Assembly: GCA_030431675.1 (NCBI GenBank)
Contig: JAUIIV010000003.1
Coordinates: forward strand, 97,887 to 161,886
Direction: 5' to 3'
Length of the DNA stretch: 64,000 bases
DNA from: Gammaproteobacteria bacterium
GTDB lineage: Bacteria; Pseudomonadota; Gammaproteobacteria; UBA6186; Azoamicaceae
A program made the position numbers and the translations under genes. Below are positions 6,973-14,599 of the stretch, in pieces (position 1 is the first letter of the stretch; the number at the start of each line of letters is the position of its first letter). The notes beneath the pieces were generated by a model. That model worked only from the letters and a program-made list of their open reading frames with translations. It ran no database searches and was not told the origin of the DNA.

Positions 6973-8613
6973 ATGCTTGACGCCGCAAATTATAAGCAAA
7001 AAGTCTTATCTGCTTTGAGAAAATTATCAGAAAATCCACATTTATCTGAATCTGTTGAAGTTAATATTCATGAAGTGCTACAGCTAATTATTAGCAGTGT
7101 TGAAAGTGTTGATGTTGCCGAAGATGCAAGCCTTAACCAATATTTTATATCCATAGCTTTGATTATGCGTCATTTGTTAGGCCCATTTTGTATACTTTCT
7201 GAAAATAATGAGGTAGAAATTTTACCAGCTTTTGAAAAAAGTAACGTGGCAGTAAAAGTAGTTGTATTGGCTTTGTTGTCGCCAAGTTTATACGATACCA
7301 TTCCAAAAATTGCTATGGAATTGTCAGAAGAAAAGAAATCCATTAATAATCTTAAACGGTTCCTTATGCAAGTGTTAGGTGATATTTACAGTCCCGATTC
7401 TCTGTCTCAAGCTTTAAATACAAATGATTTTGCTAATGGAATTATTACAGCCTTTGCATGTTTGAATGATGATAAAAAAGCGGAGATCATAAAAGATCTT
7501 GAAGTAATTATAAAACGTATTGCTATGTTAGGAGGGCCATGCGCTAGTGAAGAAAAATTTGCTGAAAGTCTAAAGATTATATTTGATGCTCAAATAAAGC
7601 CTCTTGAGATATGCACAAATCAACAAGTACCGATTCTGATAGGTCTTATTCCAAACACATGCGTTGTTTTGAATGCTCAAGAGCTCGCACGCCCTACAAA
7701 TAATAAAAAGCTAGAGATGAAATTCGAGAACACGCGTGTAGTGAACACGTACCCATATAAACCTGAAGATCGCCACACTATTCCACAGCAAAACAAAACC
7801 ATTGGTATGCCAAAAATGCCTTATGGTTGTCTATGTGTTTTTGCGAGATTTGAATCTGAAAAGATGGTTGGGGTGACTTGTGTACAGTCTGTGGAGGGAC
7901 ATGTACCTGATTGGCGATTTTATTTGCAACAATTTCCTCGTATAGCTGCAGAAACGCTAAAATCTAGTGATAAGCTAAATAATTTGCACCCTAAAAGGTT
8001 AGGTATTATAACATCTAGTAATACTTGTATAGCCCAGCTATTCGAACTAATAAAAATTTTACGTGATATGTGGCCAGGTGTCACTATAGAATGTTCAAGG
8101 ATTGCAGATATGGGCGAAGAATTGAGCTTTTCTTTTTGTGTTACTAATCCTGCACAACGTGGTGTATTGCCTAGTAAAGCACCAACAGATGTAGGCTTAA
8201 TTTATAGTAAGATAAATCCAGGGCCTGATTTGATTCGCCCTATGGCGAATCAAACTTTAGGATCACCTAAACCAGCTAAACCAGCTAAAGCAGCTCGCAT
8301 GGAATTAGCAGGAGTGCCACCTGCACCAGCCCATGCTGCTCCACCAAGTTTGGGGGGTACTGCTTTATCAGCTCCTGTTGTAGCTAAGGATACATCTTCC
8401 TTATCCGCTCATTTGAGTGAATTAAATAAGCAAGATCCACTGACAGGTGAGGGTTTTGGAGAATTCCCTCCACGTACATCAAGAAATGATTATGGCTCAG
8501 GCGTGTTTGCTGTCTGGAATGGTTCAGCAGATCCGAATGTTGGGGCTGTGGCATCAGAAACGTATGGCGACAGCATTGAACCCATCCGGTTGCCTCCTCC
8601 TAGTCCATACTAA
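6973..8613 (+). CDS. Unknown protein, paralogue of the CheD-like protein at 8859, active-site residues apparently lost
   Basis: This 546-residue protein has GAGG 7 bases before its ATG. Residues 1-165 align with the downstream protein: YKQKVLSALRKL with FRQKVLTVLGNI, IMRHLLGPF with ILHQLLKPF, NVAVKVVVLALLSPSLYD with NIAIKLAIALLITESFHD. A middle region (about 260-400) carries GCLCVFARF followed by VGVTC, the counterpart of the NCTSCVFYG and GVAHC pieces in the neighbour; the Thr and His of that proposed deamidase site are absent. The last about 140 residues are Pro/Ala/Ser-rich (three PAK repeats, VPPAPAHAAPP, a final LPPPSPY) and likely disordered. It reads as a diverged, possibly non-catalytic tandem partner. 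Function is unknown. Confidence 0.7.
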   Translation: MLDAANYKQKVLSALRKLSENPHLSESVEVNIHEVLQLIISSVESVDVAEDASLNQYFISIALIMRHLLGPFCILSENNEVEILPAFEKSNVAVKVVVLALLSPSLYDTIPKIAMELSEEKKSINNLKRFLMQVLGDIYSPDSLSQALNTNDFANGIITAFACLNDDKKAEIIKDLEVIIKRIAMLGGPCASEEKFAESLKIIFDAQIKPLEICTNQQVPILIGLIPNTCVVLNAQELARPTNNKKLEMKFENTRVVNTYPYKPEDRHTIPQQNKTIGMPKMPYGCLCVFARFESEKMVGVTCVQSVEGHVPDWRFYLQQFPRIAAETLKSSDKLNNLHPKRLGIITSSNTCIAQLFELIKILRDMWPGVTIECSRIADMGEELSFSFCVTNPAQRGVLPSKAPTDVGLIYSKINPGPDLIRPMANQTLGSPKPAKPAKAARMELAGVPPAPAHAAPPSLGGTALSAPVVAKDTSSLSAHLSELNKQDPLTGEGFGEFPPRTSRNDYGSGVFAVWNGSADPNVGAVASETYGDSIEPIRLPPPSPY

Positions 8614-8773
8614 TGAGCGGCAGTCTCCACATTCCATAGATACTCCATTCGTCACAATCGCCTGGATGCATAACAATTGCGTCTAGGCTCTGCCATTTGC
8701 TATTAAGAACACGCACTGCATCTACACTCTTTGCCTCGACAAATACAGAAAAACCGTTAAATAATAGCAGTTT
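8603..8773 (-). pseudogene. Possible gene relic on the minus strand between the two paralogues
   Basis: Between the paralogues the minus strand holds 57 open codons with a protein-like composition (FVEAKSVDAVRVLNSKW, then LDAIVMHPGDCDEWSIYG), ending in TAG at 8600-8602. There is no start codon at its beginning, where a stop lies directly upstream, and no ribosome binding site. It overlaps the last codons of the 6973 gene and the promoter of the 8859 gene. I do not recognise a family. It may be the tail of a gene carried along in the duplication, or chance. Confidence 0.25.
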
Positions 8774-8806
8774 TTATTGACATGAAAGTAGTTATCTGTC
8801 AATATC
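8750..8806 (+). promoter_or_regulatory. Promoter shared with the paralogue at 6973 (copy 2)
   Basis: TTGACA (8777-8782), a 17-base spacer and CAATAT (8800-8805) repeat the arrangement at 6861-6915, with the same flanking TTAAATA, GTTTTT and TCTGTCA elements. It drives the gene at 8859. Confidence 0.62.
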
Positions 8807-8858
8807 ATTACTCTTCAAACAATAATGTCTGTTGGCTAACAATAAAGATGAGGTGTGC

Positions 8859-10199
8859 ATGTATTCTGCCGAAGAATTTAGACAAAAGGTTTTAACAGTA
8901 TTAGGGAACATTATAGACTTTCCTTTTGAGGAAAGGCATAAGGTAAATGAGGGTGATATAGAGCGTTTAAGGCAAATATATCAAAATATTGTAGGCCTCG
9001 ATCTCGTTGATACTAATGGCATATCTAATTTCTTTTCTAAATCTCAGATTCTACATCAACTGTTAAAACCGTTCTATTCTGAAGATCCAGAGAATAATTC
9101 TCCATTTAATAGACTAAACATAGCAATAAAATTGGCAATAGCACTGCTAATAACAGAATCTTTCCATGATGCAGACAACGATAATGATCTAGTGATAAGA
9201 TTTCTTAGCAGGATCTTGGGTCCAGGGTACTCTGAAGAGCATGATAATTCACCTAAACAGCTAGATACTTTTTTACAAAGCCCGAATTTTGTAAGTTGGG
9301 TACTAGGAGAATATGAATTATTAACAAACGATGATGAAGATGATCAAGATACACTAAATACACTAAATCAAGATACACTAAATTGGTGTTTAGACGGTAG
9401 GTTGATTGTATCTACTGCAACTTTATCAGAATATTTTGACTCTGACAGCTTTCTTACGATGATGCAACAAATATCCCAATTAGCAGATAACTCATATTTA
9501 ATCGCTTCAGAGTCTGCAGGCAAGCCTAGATTGGCAATAGATGTTAATATGCGTGAAATAGAAGTTGTACATTCATACTCGAATGACCCTAAAGTTAAAA
9601 TAGGTACTTCAGGCCTTGCCAATTGTACATCATGCGTTTTTTACGGAATAACACAAAACGGCGGGCATCATTTCACTGGAGTTGCGCATTGTCCTGATGA
9701 GATAGTGCCTGCCTATAAACAAATGTTTGAACAAATTCAGGCTCAAGCAAGAGAGCTTGGCACAGAGCTTGATCAAAGTAGTATTGTTATTCATTTAGTA
9801 GGTGGAATGATTTCTTCTATGGGTGCTATAGTTCGCATGTTACTACTTGCAATTGAGCAGGGTATATCGATTGGCGTATTTATGTGCGTATCAAATGTAG
9901 CTGATGGAGAGCTTGGTATTGAACTTCTACCGGATAGAACAATAGCGATTTATCTAAATCGAATATATCCTCTTAGCGACGAGAGGCAGATGCATTTTGG
10001 TTTTGAAGGCGCAGTACCACCACCACCTATGTTATTCGCCGCATCTCCTGCTGTAGTAGGAGATCCGCCTAATGCCGCTTCTGGATCACGACTTCCTCCA
10101 TTTGACTTTGCTCTCCCAGGTTTAAGTAGTGATGAAGAAGAAGAAGAAGGTCCTGGTCGTGAAAGCCCTCCTCCTCAACGTCTTCGTCTTGGGGAATAG
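8859..10199 (+). CDS. Putative CheD/CNF1-like deamidase-fold protein with paralogous N-terminal domain
   Basis: The protein has 446 residues. ATG 8859 has GAGG 5 bases upstream and aligns with the paralogue's start; the in-frame TTG at 8832 does not. Residues 1-165 match the 6973 protein. Residues about 230-370 resemble CheD, the chemoreceptor glutamine deamidase: T250-SGLAN-C256 (CheD has T-x-G-L-G-S-C), GVAH277 at the CheD His, then an amphipathic helix, a VGG turn like the CheD KxxGG, the helix-strand QGISIGVF and a final strand pair ending TIAIY. C259 or H270/271 are alternative catalytic residues. CNF1 and BLF1 toxins share this fold and deamidate host Gln residues. The tail is Pro-rich and acidic (a DEEEEEG run) and ends QRLRLGE. 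The fold is inferred from spacing, not from a search. Confidence 0.5.
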   Translation: MYSAEEFRQKVLTVLGNIIDFPFEERHKVNEGDIERLRQIYQNIVGLDLVDTNGISNFFSKSQILHQLLKPFYSEDPENNSPFNRLNIAIKLAIALLITESFHDADNDNDLVIRFLSRILGPGYSEEHDNSPKQLDTFLQSPNFVSWVLGEYELLTNDDEDDQDTLNTLNQDTLNWCLDGRLIVSTATLSEYFDSDSFLTMMQQISQLADNSYLIASESAGKPRLAIDVNMREIEVVHSYSNDPKVKIGTSGLANCTSCVFYGITQNGGHHFTGVAHCPDEIVPAYKQMFEQIQAQARELGTELDQSSIVIHLVGGMISSMGAIVRMLLLAIEQGISIGVFMCVSNVADGELGIELLPDRTIAIYLNRIYPLSDERQMHFGFEGAVPPPPMLFAASPAVVGDPPNAASGSRLPPFDFALPGLSSDEEEEEGPGRESPPPQRLRLGE

Positions 10200-10225
10200 C
10201 TCGGGCTTACTAATACGCTAATGTA

Positions 10226-10260
10226 GTAGCCAACAAGACAGTCTGTGTTTTGTTGGCTAC
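10226..10260 (+). terminator. Hairpin after the CheD-like gene, probable terminator
   Basis: GTAGCCAACAA (10226-10236) pairs with TTGTTGGCTAC (10250-10260) around a loop containing a further ACA/TGT match. The following bases are AT-rich but not a clean T run. It is 27 bases after the stop at 10199. The rest of the gap up to 10496 holds nothing else I can support. Confidence 0.55.
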
Positions 10261-10496
10261 GCATTTATATAATACCCATTTTAAATTTTCCTAATTAAAA
10301 AACCAGGTTATAAAGTTATTCTACTTTGTAGATGCTTGTGTTGATGACAAGCAGTTTATTCTAGCATATATTGAACAGTGTTTAATTAATGTGTATATTT
10401 TTAAGCGCCTTTACATACGAGTTGGAATATTAAGATTGGTTTCGATATACAGATTAATAAACTCTTACGTAATTTTTTAAATATTCGGGGAACAAA

Positions 10497-11033
10497 ATGT
10501 ATAAACATCTTGCTTTAGCTGCTTTATTTTTACTAATTGGTGTAAATGCTAACGCAACAAATATAAAACACAAACCCTATCTGGGAGGGTCTGCCAATCT
10601 ATACTCATATAGCTTTTATGGGGTTGAAGGGTTGTCTATCTATGGGGGTTATCGTTGGGATTGTCTTAGTTTAGAGCTAGGTTTTAGCAAGCCAGCAAAT
10701 GAATCTTGGAATGATGACGAGTCAATAACTTTTAAAAGTAATAACGTATATATAGATGGTATTTTTAGTCATCCACTTACAAAATCGTTAGAAGCACAAG
10801 CAATTGTTGGACTAGGCATTTTCCATACAAAAACTTATGGAAATTCTGATTCATGGTTATATCCAACTGATTCTAAAGAAACATCTGCGGGTTTTAGAGC
10901 TGGTATTGGCTTACAGTATAACTTTAACCAAAATTGGGCAACAGATATAAGCTATAGATTTCAAACAAACTGTAATGTATTTATCGGTTATATGAGCATC
11001 TATTCCGTCGGGTTAAGATATTATTTTGGCTAA
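10497..11033 (+). CDS. Small outer-membrane beta-barrel protein
   Basis: This 178-residue protein has a signal peptide (about 1-21, MYKHLALAALFLLIGVNANA) followed by alternating amphipathic strands (YLGGSANLYSYSF, LSIYGGYRW, LSLELGFS, AQAIVGLGIF, AGFRAGIGLQYNF, WATDISYRF, YSVGLRYYFG). This is the pattern of an eight-stranded OmpA/OmpX/Opa-type barrel with an aromatic C-terminus. GGGGA precedes the ATG. The cargo or partner is unknown. It is monocistronic, with a hairpin at 11049-11083, and stands directly before the dcw cluster. Confidence 0.78.
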   Translation: MYKHLALAALFLLIGVNANATNIKHKPYLGGSANLYSYSFYGVEGLSIYGGYRWDCLSLELGFSKPANESWNDDESITFKSNNVYIDGIFSHPLTKSLEAQAIVGLGIFHTKTYGNSDSWLYPTDSKETSAGFRAGIGLQYNFNQNWATDISYRFQTNCNVFIGYMSIYSVGLRYYFG

Positions 11034-11048
11034 TGTTTTATATGTCTA

Positions 11049-11083
11049 TAGGCCTGGTTAATATGTTTGATTAACTAGGCCTA
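11049..11083 (+). terminator. Hairpin, possible terminator
   Basis: TAGGCCTGGTTAAT (11049-11062) pairs with ATTAACTAGGCCTA (11070-11083) with a single G-T position. No T run follows, so it may slow rather than end transcription. It lies 15 bases after the outer-membrane protein gene. Confidence 0.45.
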
Positions 11084-11142
11084 CGGGTAAGCGCACATGT
11101 CAGTAAATCTCGCTGGCAAATATGTATTCTAAGTAACTCACC

Positions 11143-11171
11143 TTGCAATGATCAGCTATTCAACCTATATT
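11143..11171 (+). promoter_or_regulatory. Promoter of the dcw cluster (Pmra)
   Basis: TTGCAA (11143-11148), a 17-base spacer and TATATT (11166-11171) lie 50 bases before mraZ. This position matches the known strong promoter of division/cell-wall clusters, and the MraZ operator follows immediately. Confidence 0.65.
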
Positions 11172-11180
11172 TGTCAATAT

Positions 11181-11205
11181 GTGGGGAAAAGTGGTGTGCC
11201 GTGGG
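11181..11205 (+). promoter_or_regulatory. MraZ-binding box (three direct GTGG repeats)
   Basis: GTGGG (11181), GTGGT (11191) and GTGGG (11201) are direct repeats with an exact 10-base period, directly upstream of mraZ. MraZ represses its own operon by binding spaced TGGG-type repeats in this place, so autoregulation is expected here. Confidence 0.75.
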
Positions 11206-11220
11206 ATAAGGTTATAGGTC

Positions 11221-11661
11221 ATGTTTAGAGGCATAAATAGTGTAACACTTGATGAGAAAGGACGCATAGCGTTGCCGGTTCGTTATCGAGAAGATTTACA
11301 TTATATAGTTGTGACCATTGATCCTGCAGAGCGTTGTTTATTAGCTTATCCCGCGGCTGATTGGGAAGAAATTGAAGCAAAGCTCGAGAGTCTACCAAGT
11401 TTTAATGAGGCAGCGAGGCGAATTCAACGCCTATTGATTGGTCATGCCGCAGAGTTGTCGTTAGATAATAGTGGTAGGGTACTGTTACCACAAGCTCTGC
11501 GGGAGTACGCTGATTTGTCCAAAAGCGTCACTTTGGTAGGGCAAGGTAAGAAGTTTGAAATATGGAGTGCTGGGCAATGGGATTCTCGGTGTAGCGATTG
11601 GCTAGCTATGGCTAGCGATAAGCAAGATTTACCGGTAGAATTGCAAACCCTTTCTTTATAG
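11221..11661 (+). CDS. mraZ: Transcriptional regulator MraZ
   Basis: The 146-residue product has two SpoVT/AbrB-type DNA-binding repeats: FRGINSVTLDEKGRIALPVRYRE at the N-terminus and a second around AAELSLDNSGRVLLPQALRE (about 75-95). MraZ forms a ring of subunits and represses the dcw operon through GTGG repeats, which are present at 11181-11205. Length is normal for the family. It is the first gene of the cluster; rsmH follows after 9 bases. Confidence 0.97.
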   Translation: MFRGINSVTLDEKGRIALPVRYREDLHYIVVTIDPAERCLLAYPAADWEEIEAKLESLPSFNEAARRIQRLLIGHAAELSLDNSGRVLLPQALREYADLSKSVTLVGQGKKFEIWSAGQWDSRCSDWLAMASDKQDLPVELQTLSL

Positions 11662-11670
11662 GTTAGAGAT

Positions 11671-12615
11671 ATGATGCAACAAGCTGAGCATACATCAGTA
11701 TTATTAGAAGAATCATTAACGGCTTTGGATATAAAACCGGCCGGCACATATGTGGATGCGACTTTTGGGCGTGGTGGACACACTGCGGCCATTTTGCAAC
11801 GCTTAGACTCTGACGCAAAATTATTAGTTATAGATAAAGATCCACAAGCTATAGAGGTAGCACAAGCTTTGGCTGTTACCGACTCGCGTGTAGAAGTATG
11901 TGTTGGATCATTTAAAAACTTACACTCATATTGTGAAAATGCAAATGTTGTTGGTAAGGTAGATGGGATCTTATTTGATTTGGGGGTGTCATCACCACAG
12001 TTAGATCAGGCTGATCGCGGTTTTAGTTTTTTGCGTGACGGCAAGTTAGATATGCGCATGGATCCAACTACGGGTATTAGCGTTGCTGAGTGGCTAGCTT
12101 CTGCAGATGCAGAAGATATTGCAAACGTGTTGTATACCTTGGGTGAAGAGCGTTTTAGTCGCAGAATCGCTAGGGCTATAGTGGAGACTCGTGAGCAGCA
12201 AGCAATTACTACGACTACTCAACTAGCCAACATCATTGCCACAGCTGTGCCAAAAAAAGAAAAGCATAAACATCCTGCTACGCGTAGTTTTCAAGCGCTG
12301 CGTATTTTTATTAATGCTGAGCTGGATGAAATAACAGTGGCACTTGAGCAGGCATTACAAGTGTTAGCACCTAACGGACGTTTAGTAGTAATTAGTTTTC
12401 ATTCTCTAGAAGATAGAATTGTTAAGCAGTTTATAAACAAACATGCAAAAGGCGATGATTTCCCGGCAAAATTGCCAGTTACCCAAGCTCAGTTAAATCC
12501 AAAACTACGTAAACTTGGTAAAGCAATTAAACCCTCTGCAGAAGAAATAAATAATAACGTGCGCGCACGTAGTGCAGTTTTACGCGTTGCAGAAAAGCTT
12601 AAGGAGGCCAAGTGA
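11671..12615 (+). CDS. rsmH: 16S rRNA m4C1402 methyltransferase RsmH (MraW)
   Basis: This is a 314-residue SAM-dependent methyltransferase that modifies N4 of C1402 in 16S rRNA. The SAM-binding segment YVDATFGRGGHT is near residues 28-39. The family block GILFDLGVSSPQLD, with RGFSF after it, is near 103-125, and FHSLEDRIVKQF is near 247-258. It starts at the first of two adjacent ATGs. Its stop overlaps the ftsL start. Confidence 0.97.
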   Translation: MMQQAEHTSVLLEESLTALDIKPAGTYVDATFGRGGHTAAILQRLDSDAKLLVIDKDPQAIEVAQALAVTDSRVEVCVGSFKNLHSYCENANVVGKVDGILFDLGVSSPQLDQADRGFSFLRDGKLDMRMDPTTGISVAEWLASADAEDIANVLYTLGEERFSRRIARAIVETREQQAITTTTQLANIIATAVPKKEKHKHPATRSFQALRIFINAELDEITVALEQALQVLAPNGRLVVISFHSLEDRIVKQFINKHAKGDDFPAKLPVTQAQLNPKLRKLGKAIKPSAEEINNNVRARSAVLRVAEKLKEAK

Positions 12616-12911
12616 TAAAATTAATTGGCCCGTTTAGCAAAATAGATCTTTCAAAACGTTTCGGTTTATTGTTACTATTGTCACTAATCCTTGTGGTCCA
12701 GGCATTGGCAGTAATTCATACCAAACATGATCAACGTCAACTAAATGCTAAGTTACAAGCTAACTTCTCGTTAAGTGCGCAATTACAAAACGAATGGAGT
12801 CAGTTGTTACTAGAACAAAGTACTTGGCAAGCGGATATGCGAGTGGAAAGGATCGCCAGAGAGCAATTGGGCATGGTGATCCCACGCAAGGTGGAAGTAA
12901 TAGTACCATGA
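12612..12911 (+). CDS. ftsL: Cell division protein FtsL
   Basis: A short bitopic membrane protein of 99 residues: a cytoplasmic N-terminus, one transmembrane segment (about 18-37, FGLLLLLSLILVVQALAVI) and a periplasmic coiled coil with leucine periodicity. FtsL binds FtsB and FtsQ and activates the FtsWI synthase. The GTG start overlaps the rsmH stop (GTGA) and follows an AAGGAGG Shine-Dalgarno sequence. The stop overlaps the ftsI ATG. Identification rests on position, topology and the RIAREQLGM end. Confidence 0.92.
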   Translation: MIKLIGPFSKIDLSKRFGLLLLLSLILVVQALAVIHTKHDQRQLNAKLQANFSLSAQLQNEWSQLLLEQSTWQADMRVERIAREQLGMVIPRKVEVIVP

Positions 12912-14599
12912 AGACAAGACATTTATTAACAGTTTGTTTATTTACGCTAGCATGTAGTGGCATTGTCGGCCGCCTAGCGTATTTGCATGTGGTGCAAAGA
13001 TCGTTTCTACAAGCCCAGGGTGATTCACGCACTGTGCGCGAAGTTAAATTGCCTGCTTACAGAGGTATGATTAAGGACAGAAATGGTGAAGCCTTGGCAG
13101 TCAGCACCTTGGTTGATTCTGTATGGATTAACCCACAGTTAATTGAACCTGCAGATCCAAAATTAAATGCTTTAGCTAATTTGTTAAAAGTGTCAGCAGA
13201 TAACTTGCGTAAAAAAGTAGTTGAATACACAGCTAGCAATAAAGAATTTTTGTTTGTTAAGCGCCATGTTGAACCTGTAGTTGCACAACAAGCATTGGCA
13301 TTAAACTTACCAGGAGTAAACCTAACTCAAGAGTATCGTCGTTATTATCCTAATGCAGAAGTTTCAGCACATGTTGTTGGTTTAGCAAATGTTGATAACC
13401 AAGGTCAGGAAGGTTTAGAACTTGCTTATAATGCTTGGTTACAGGGCAATGCTGGTAAAAAACGTATTGTACAAGATTTGCAGGGCAATAAAGTAGAGGA
13501 GCTAGGCGTAGTTGCTGATACACAGCATGGTAATGATCTAACTTTAAGTATTGATCAAAGGCTACAGTATCTAGCGCATCGTGAATTGCAAAATGCTATA
13601 GATAAACATCAGGCTGAAACAGGTAGTGTCGTTGTATTAGATGTACACACCGGTGAAGTATTAGCGATGGCAAATTATCCAACTTATAATCCCAACAAAC
13701 GTGAGAAGAACTATCCTGCTAATGTGTATAGGAATTTGGCAGTAACAGATGCATTTGAGCCTGGCTCAGTGTTAAAGACACTAAGTTTAGCGAGTGTGTT
13801 TGAGCATACAAATATTACCCCCGAGACTACAGTTAATACTAAGCCAGGATATTTGCGCTTACGCGGTGGGGTGGTTAGAGATCTCCATAATAATGGCGTA
13901 TTAGATGTTGCATCAGTTTTGCGGGAGTCGAGCAACATTGGTATTACAAAGTTAGTTTTAAACCTTAAGCCTAAGCAGTTACTAGATACATATGAACGCT
14001 TTGGTCTTGGTTGGAGCACTAACAGTGGTTTCCCTGGCGAGACTGGCGGTAAGTTACCAGCTGCTATAGATGATCAACCTTTTGTTATGGCTACTATGTC
14101 TTTTGGCTATGGGGTTAGTGCTACACCATTACAGATAGCGCAAGCATATGCTATTATTGGGGCGTCAGGAGTGAAATATCCAGTTAGTTTTATTAAAACT
14201 GATTATCAGCCTGAAGGTGAGCAAGTCCTGGATCCTAAGGTGGCGCGCCAGGTGCTAGACATGCTTACTTATGCCGTAGGACATAGTAAGTCTAATGCTC
14301 GAGTTTCTGGCTATAGAGTAGCTGGTAAAACTGGTACTGCACGTGTGGCAGGCCCCGATGGATATTTAGAAGATAAACACCGCACTGTGTTTGCTGGGCT
14401 AGCACCGGCGATTAATCCGCGGTTAGCTATAGTTGTTGCGGTAAGTGAGCCTAATGTAGGCGGTTATTACAGTAATCAGGTGGCAGCGCCAGTGTTTGCC
14501 CAAGTGGCGAGTGGAGCTTTGCGCTTGTATAAGATTGCGCCAGACATTAAGGATACCCATGGGGTGTATGTAGCTCAGAACGGTAATAATGATTCGTGA
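12908..14599 (+). CDS. ftsI: Division-specific transpeptidase FtsI (PBP3)
   Basis: This is the class B penicillin-binding protein that cross-links septal peptidoglycan together with FtsW. I chose ATG 12908, which overlaps the ftsL stop (ATGA) and gives 563 residues, the usual size; an in-frame ATG at 12794 would lie inside ftsL. A transmembrane anchor (about 7-25) is followed by the dimerisation/pedestal domain with YRGMIKDRNGE. The transpeptidase motifs are SVLK (Ser287), SSN (341-343) and KTG (474-476). It overlaps murE by 4 bases. Confidence 0.97.
   Translation: MKTRHLLTVCLFTLACSGIVGRLAYLHVVQRSFLQAQGDSRTVREVKLPAYRGMIKDRNGEALAVSTLVDSVWINPQLIEPADPKLNALANLLKVSADNLRKKVVEYTASNKEFLFVKRHVEPVVAQQALALNLPGVNLTQEYRRYYPNAEVSAHVVGLANVDNQGQEGLELAYNAWLQGNAGKKRIVQDLQGNKVEELGVVADTQHGNDLTLSIDQRLQYLAHRELQNAIDKHQAETGSVVVLDVHTGEVLAMANYPTYNPNKREKNYPANVYRNLAVTDAFEPGSVLKTLSLASVFEHTNITPETTVNTKPGYLRLRGGVVRDLHNNGVLDVASVLRESSNIGITKLVLNLKPKQLLDTYERFGLGWSTNSGFPGETGGKLPAAIDDQPFVMATMSFGYGVSATPLQIAQAYAIIGASGVKYPVSFIKTDYQPEGEQVLDPKVARQVLDMLTYAVGHSKSNARVSGYRVAGKTGTARVAGPDGYLEDKHRTVFAGLAPAINPRLAIVVAVSEPNVGGYYSNQVAAPVFAQVASGALRLYKIAPDIKDTHGVYVAQNGNNDS

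Noticed and set aside
10295..10477. A 61-codon open frame on the plus strand upstream of the outer-membrane protein gene
   Set aside because: It has no ATG/GTG/TTG near its beginning, no ribosome binding site and a composition of AT-rich non-coding DNA.
12794..12907. Extended ftsI start at 12794
   Set aside because: It would lie inside ftsL; ATG 12908 overlaps the ftsL stop and gives the normal family length and anchor.
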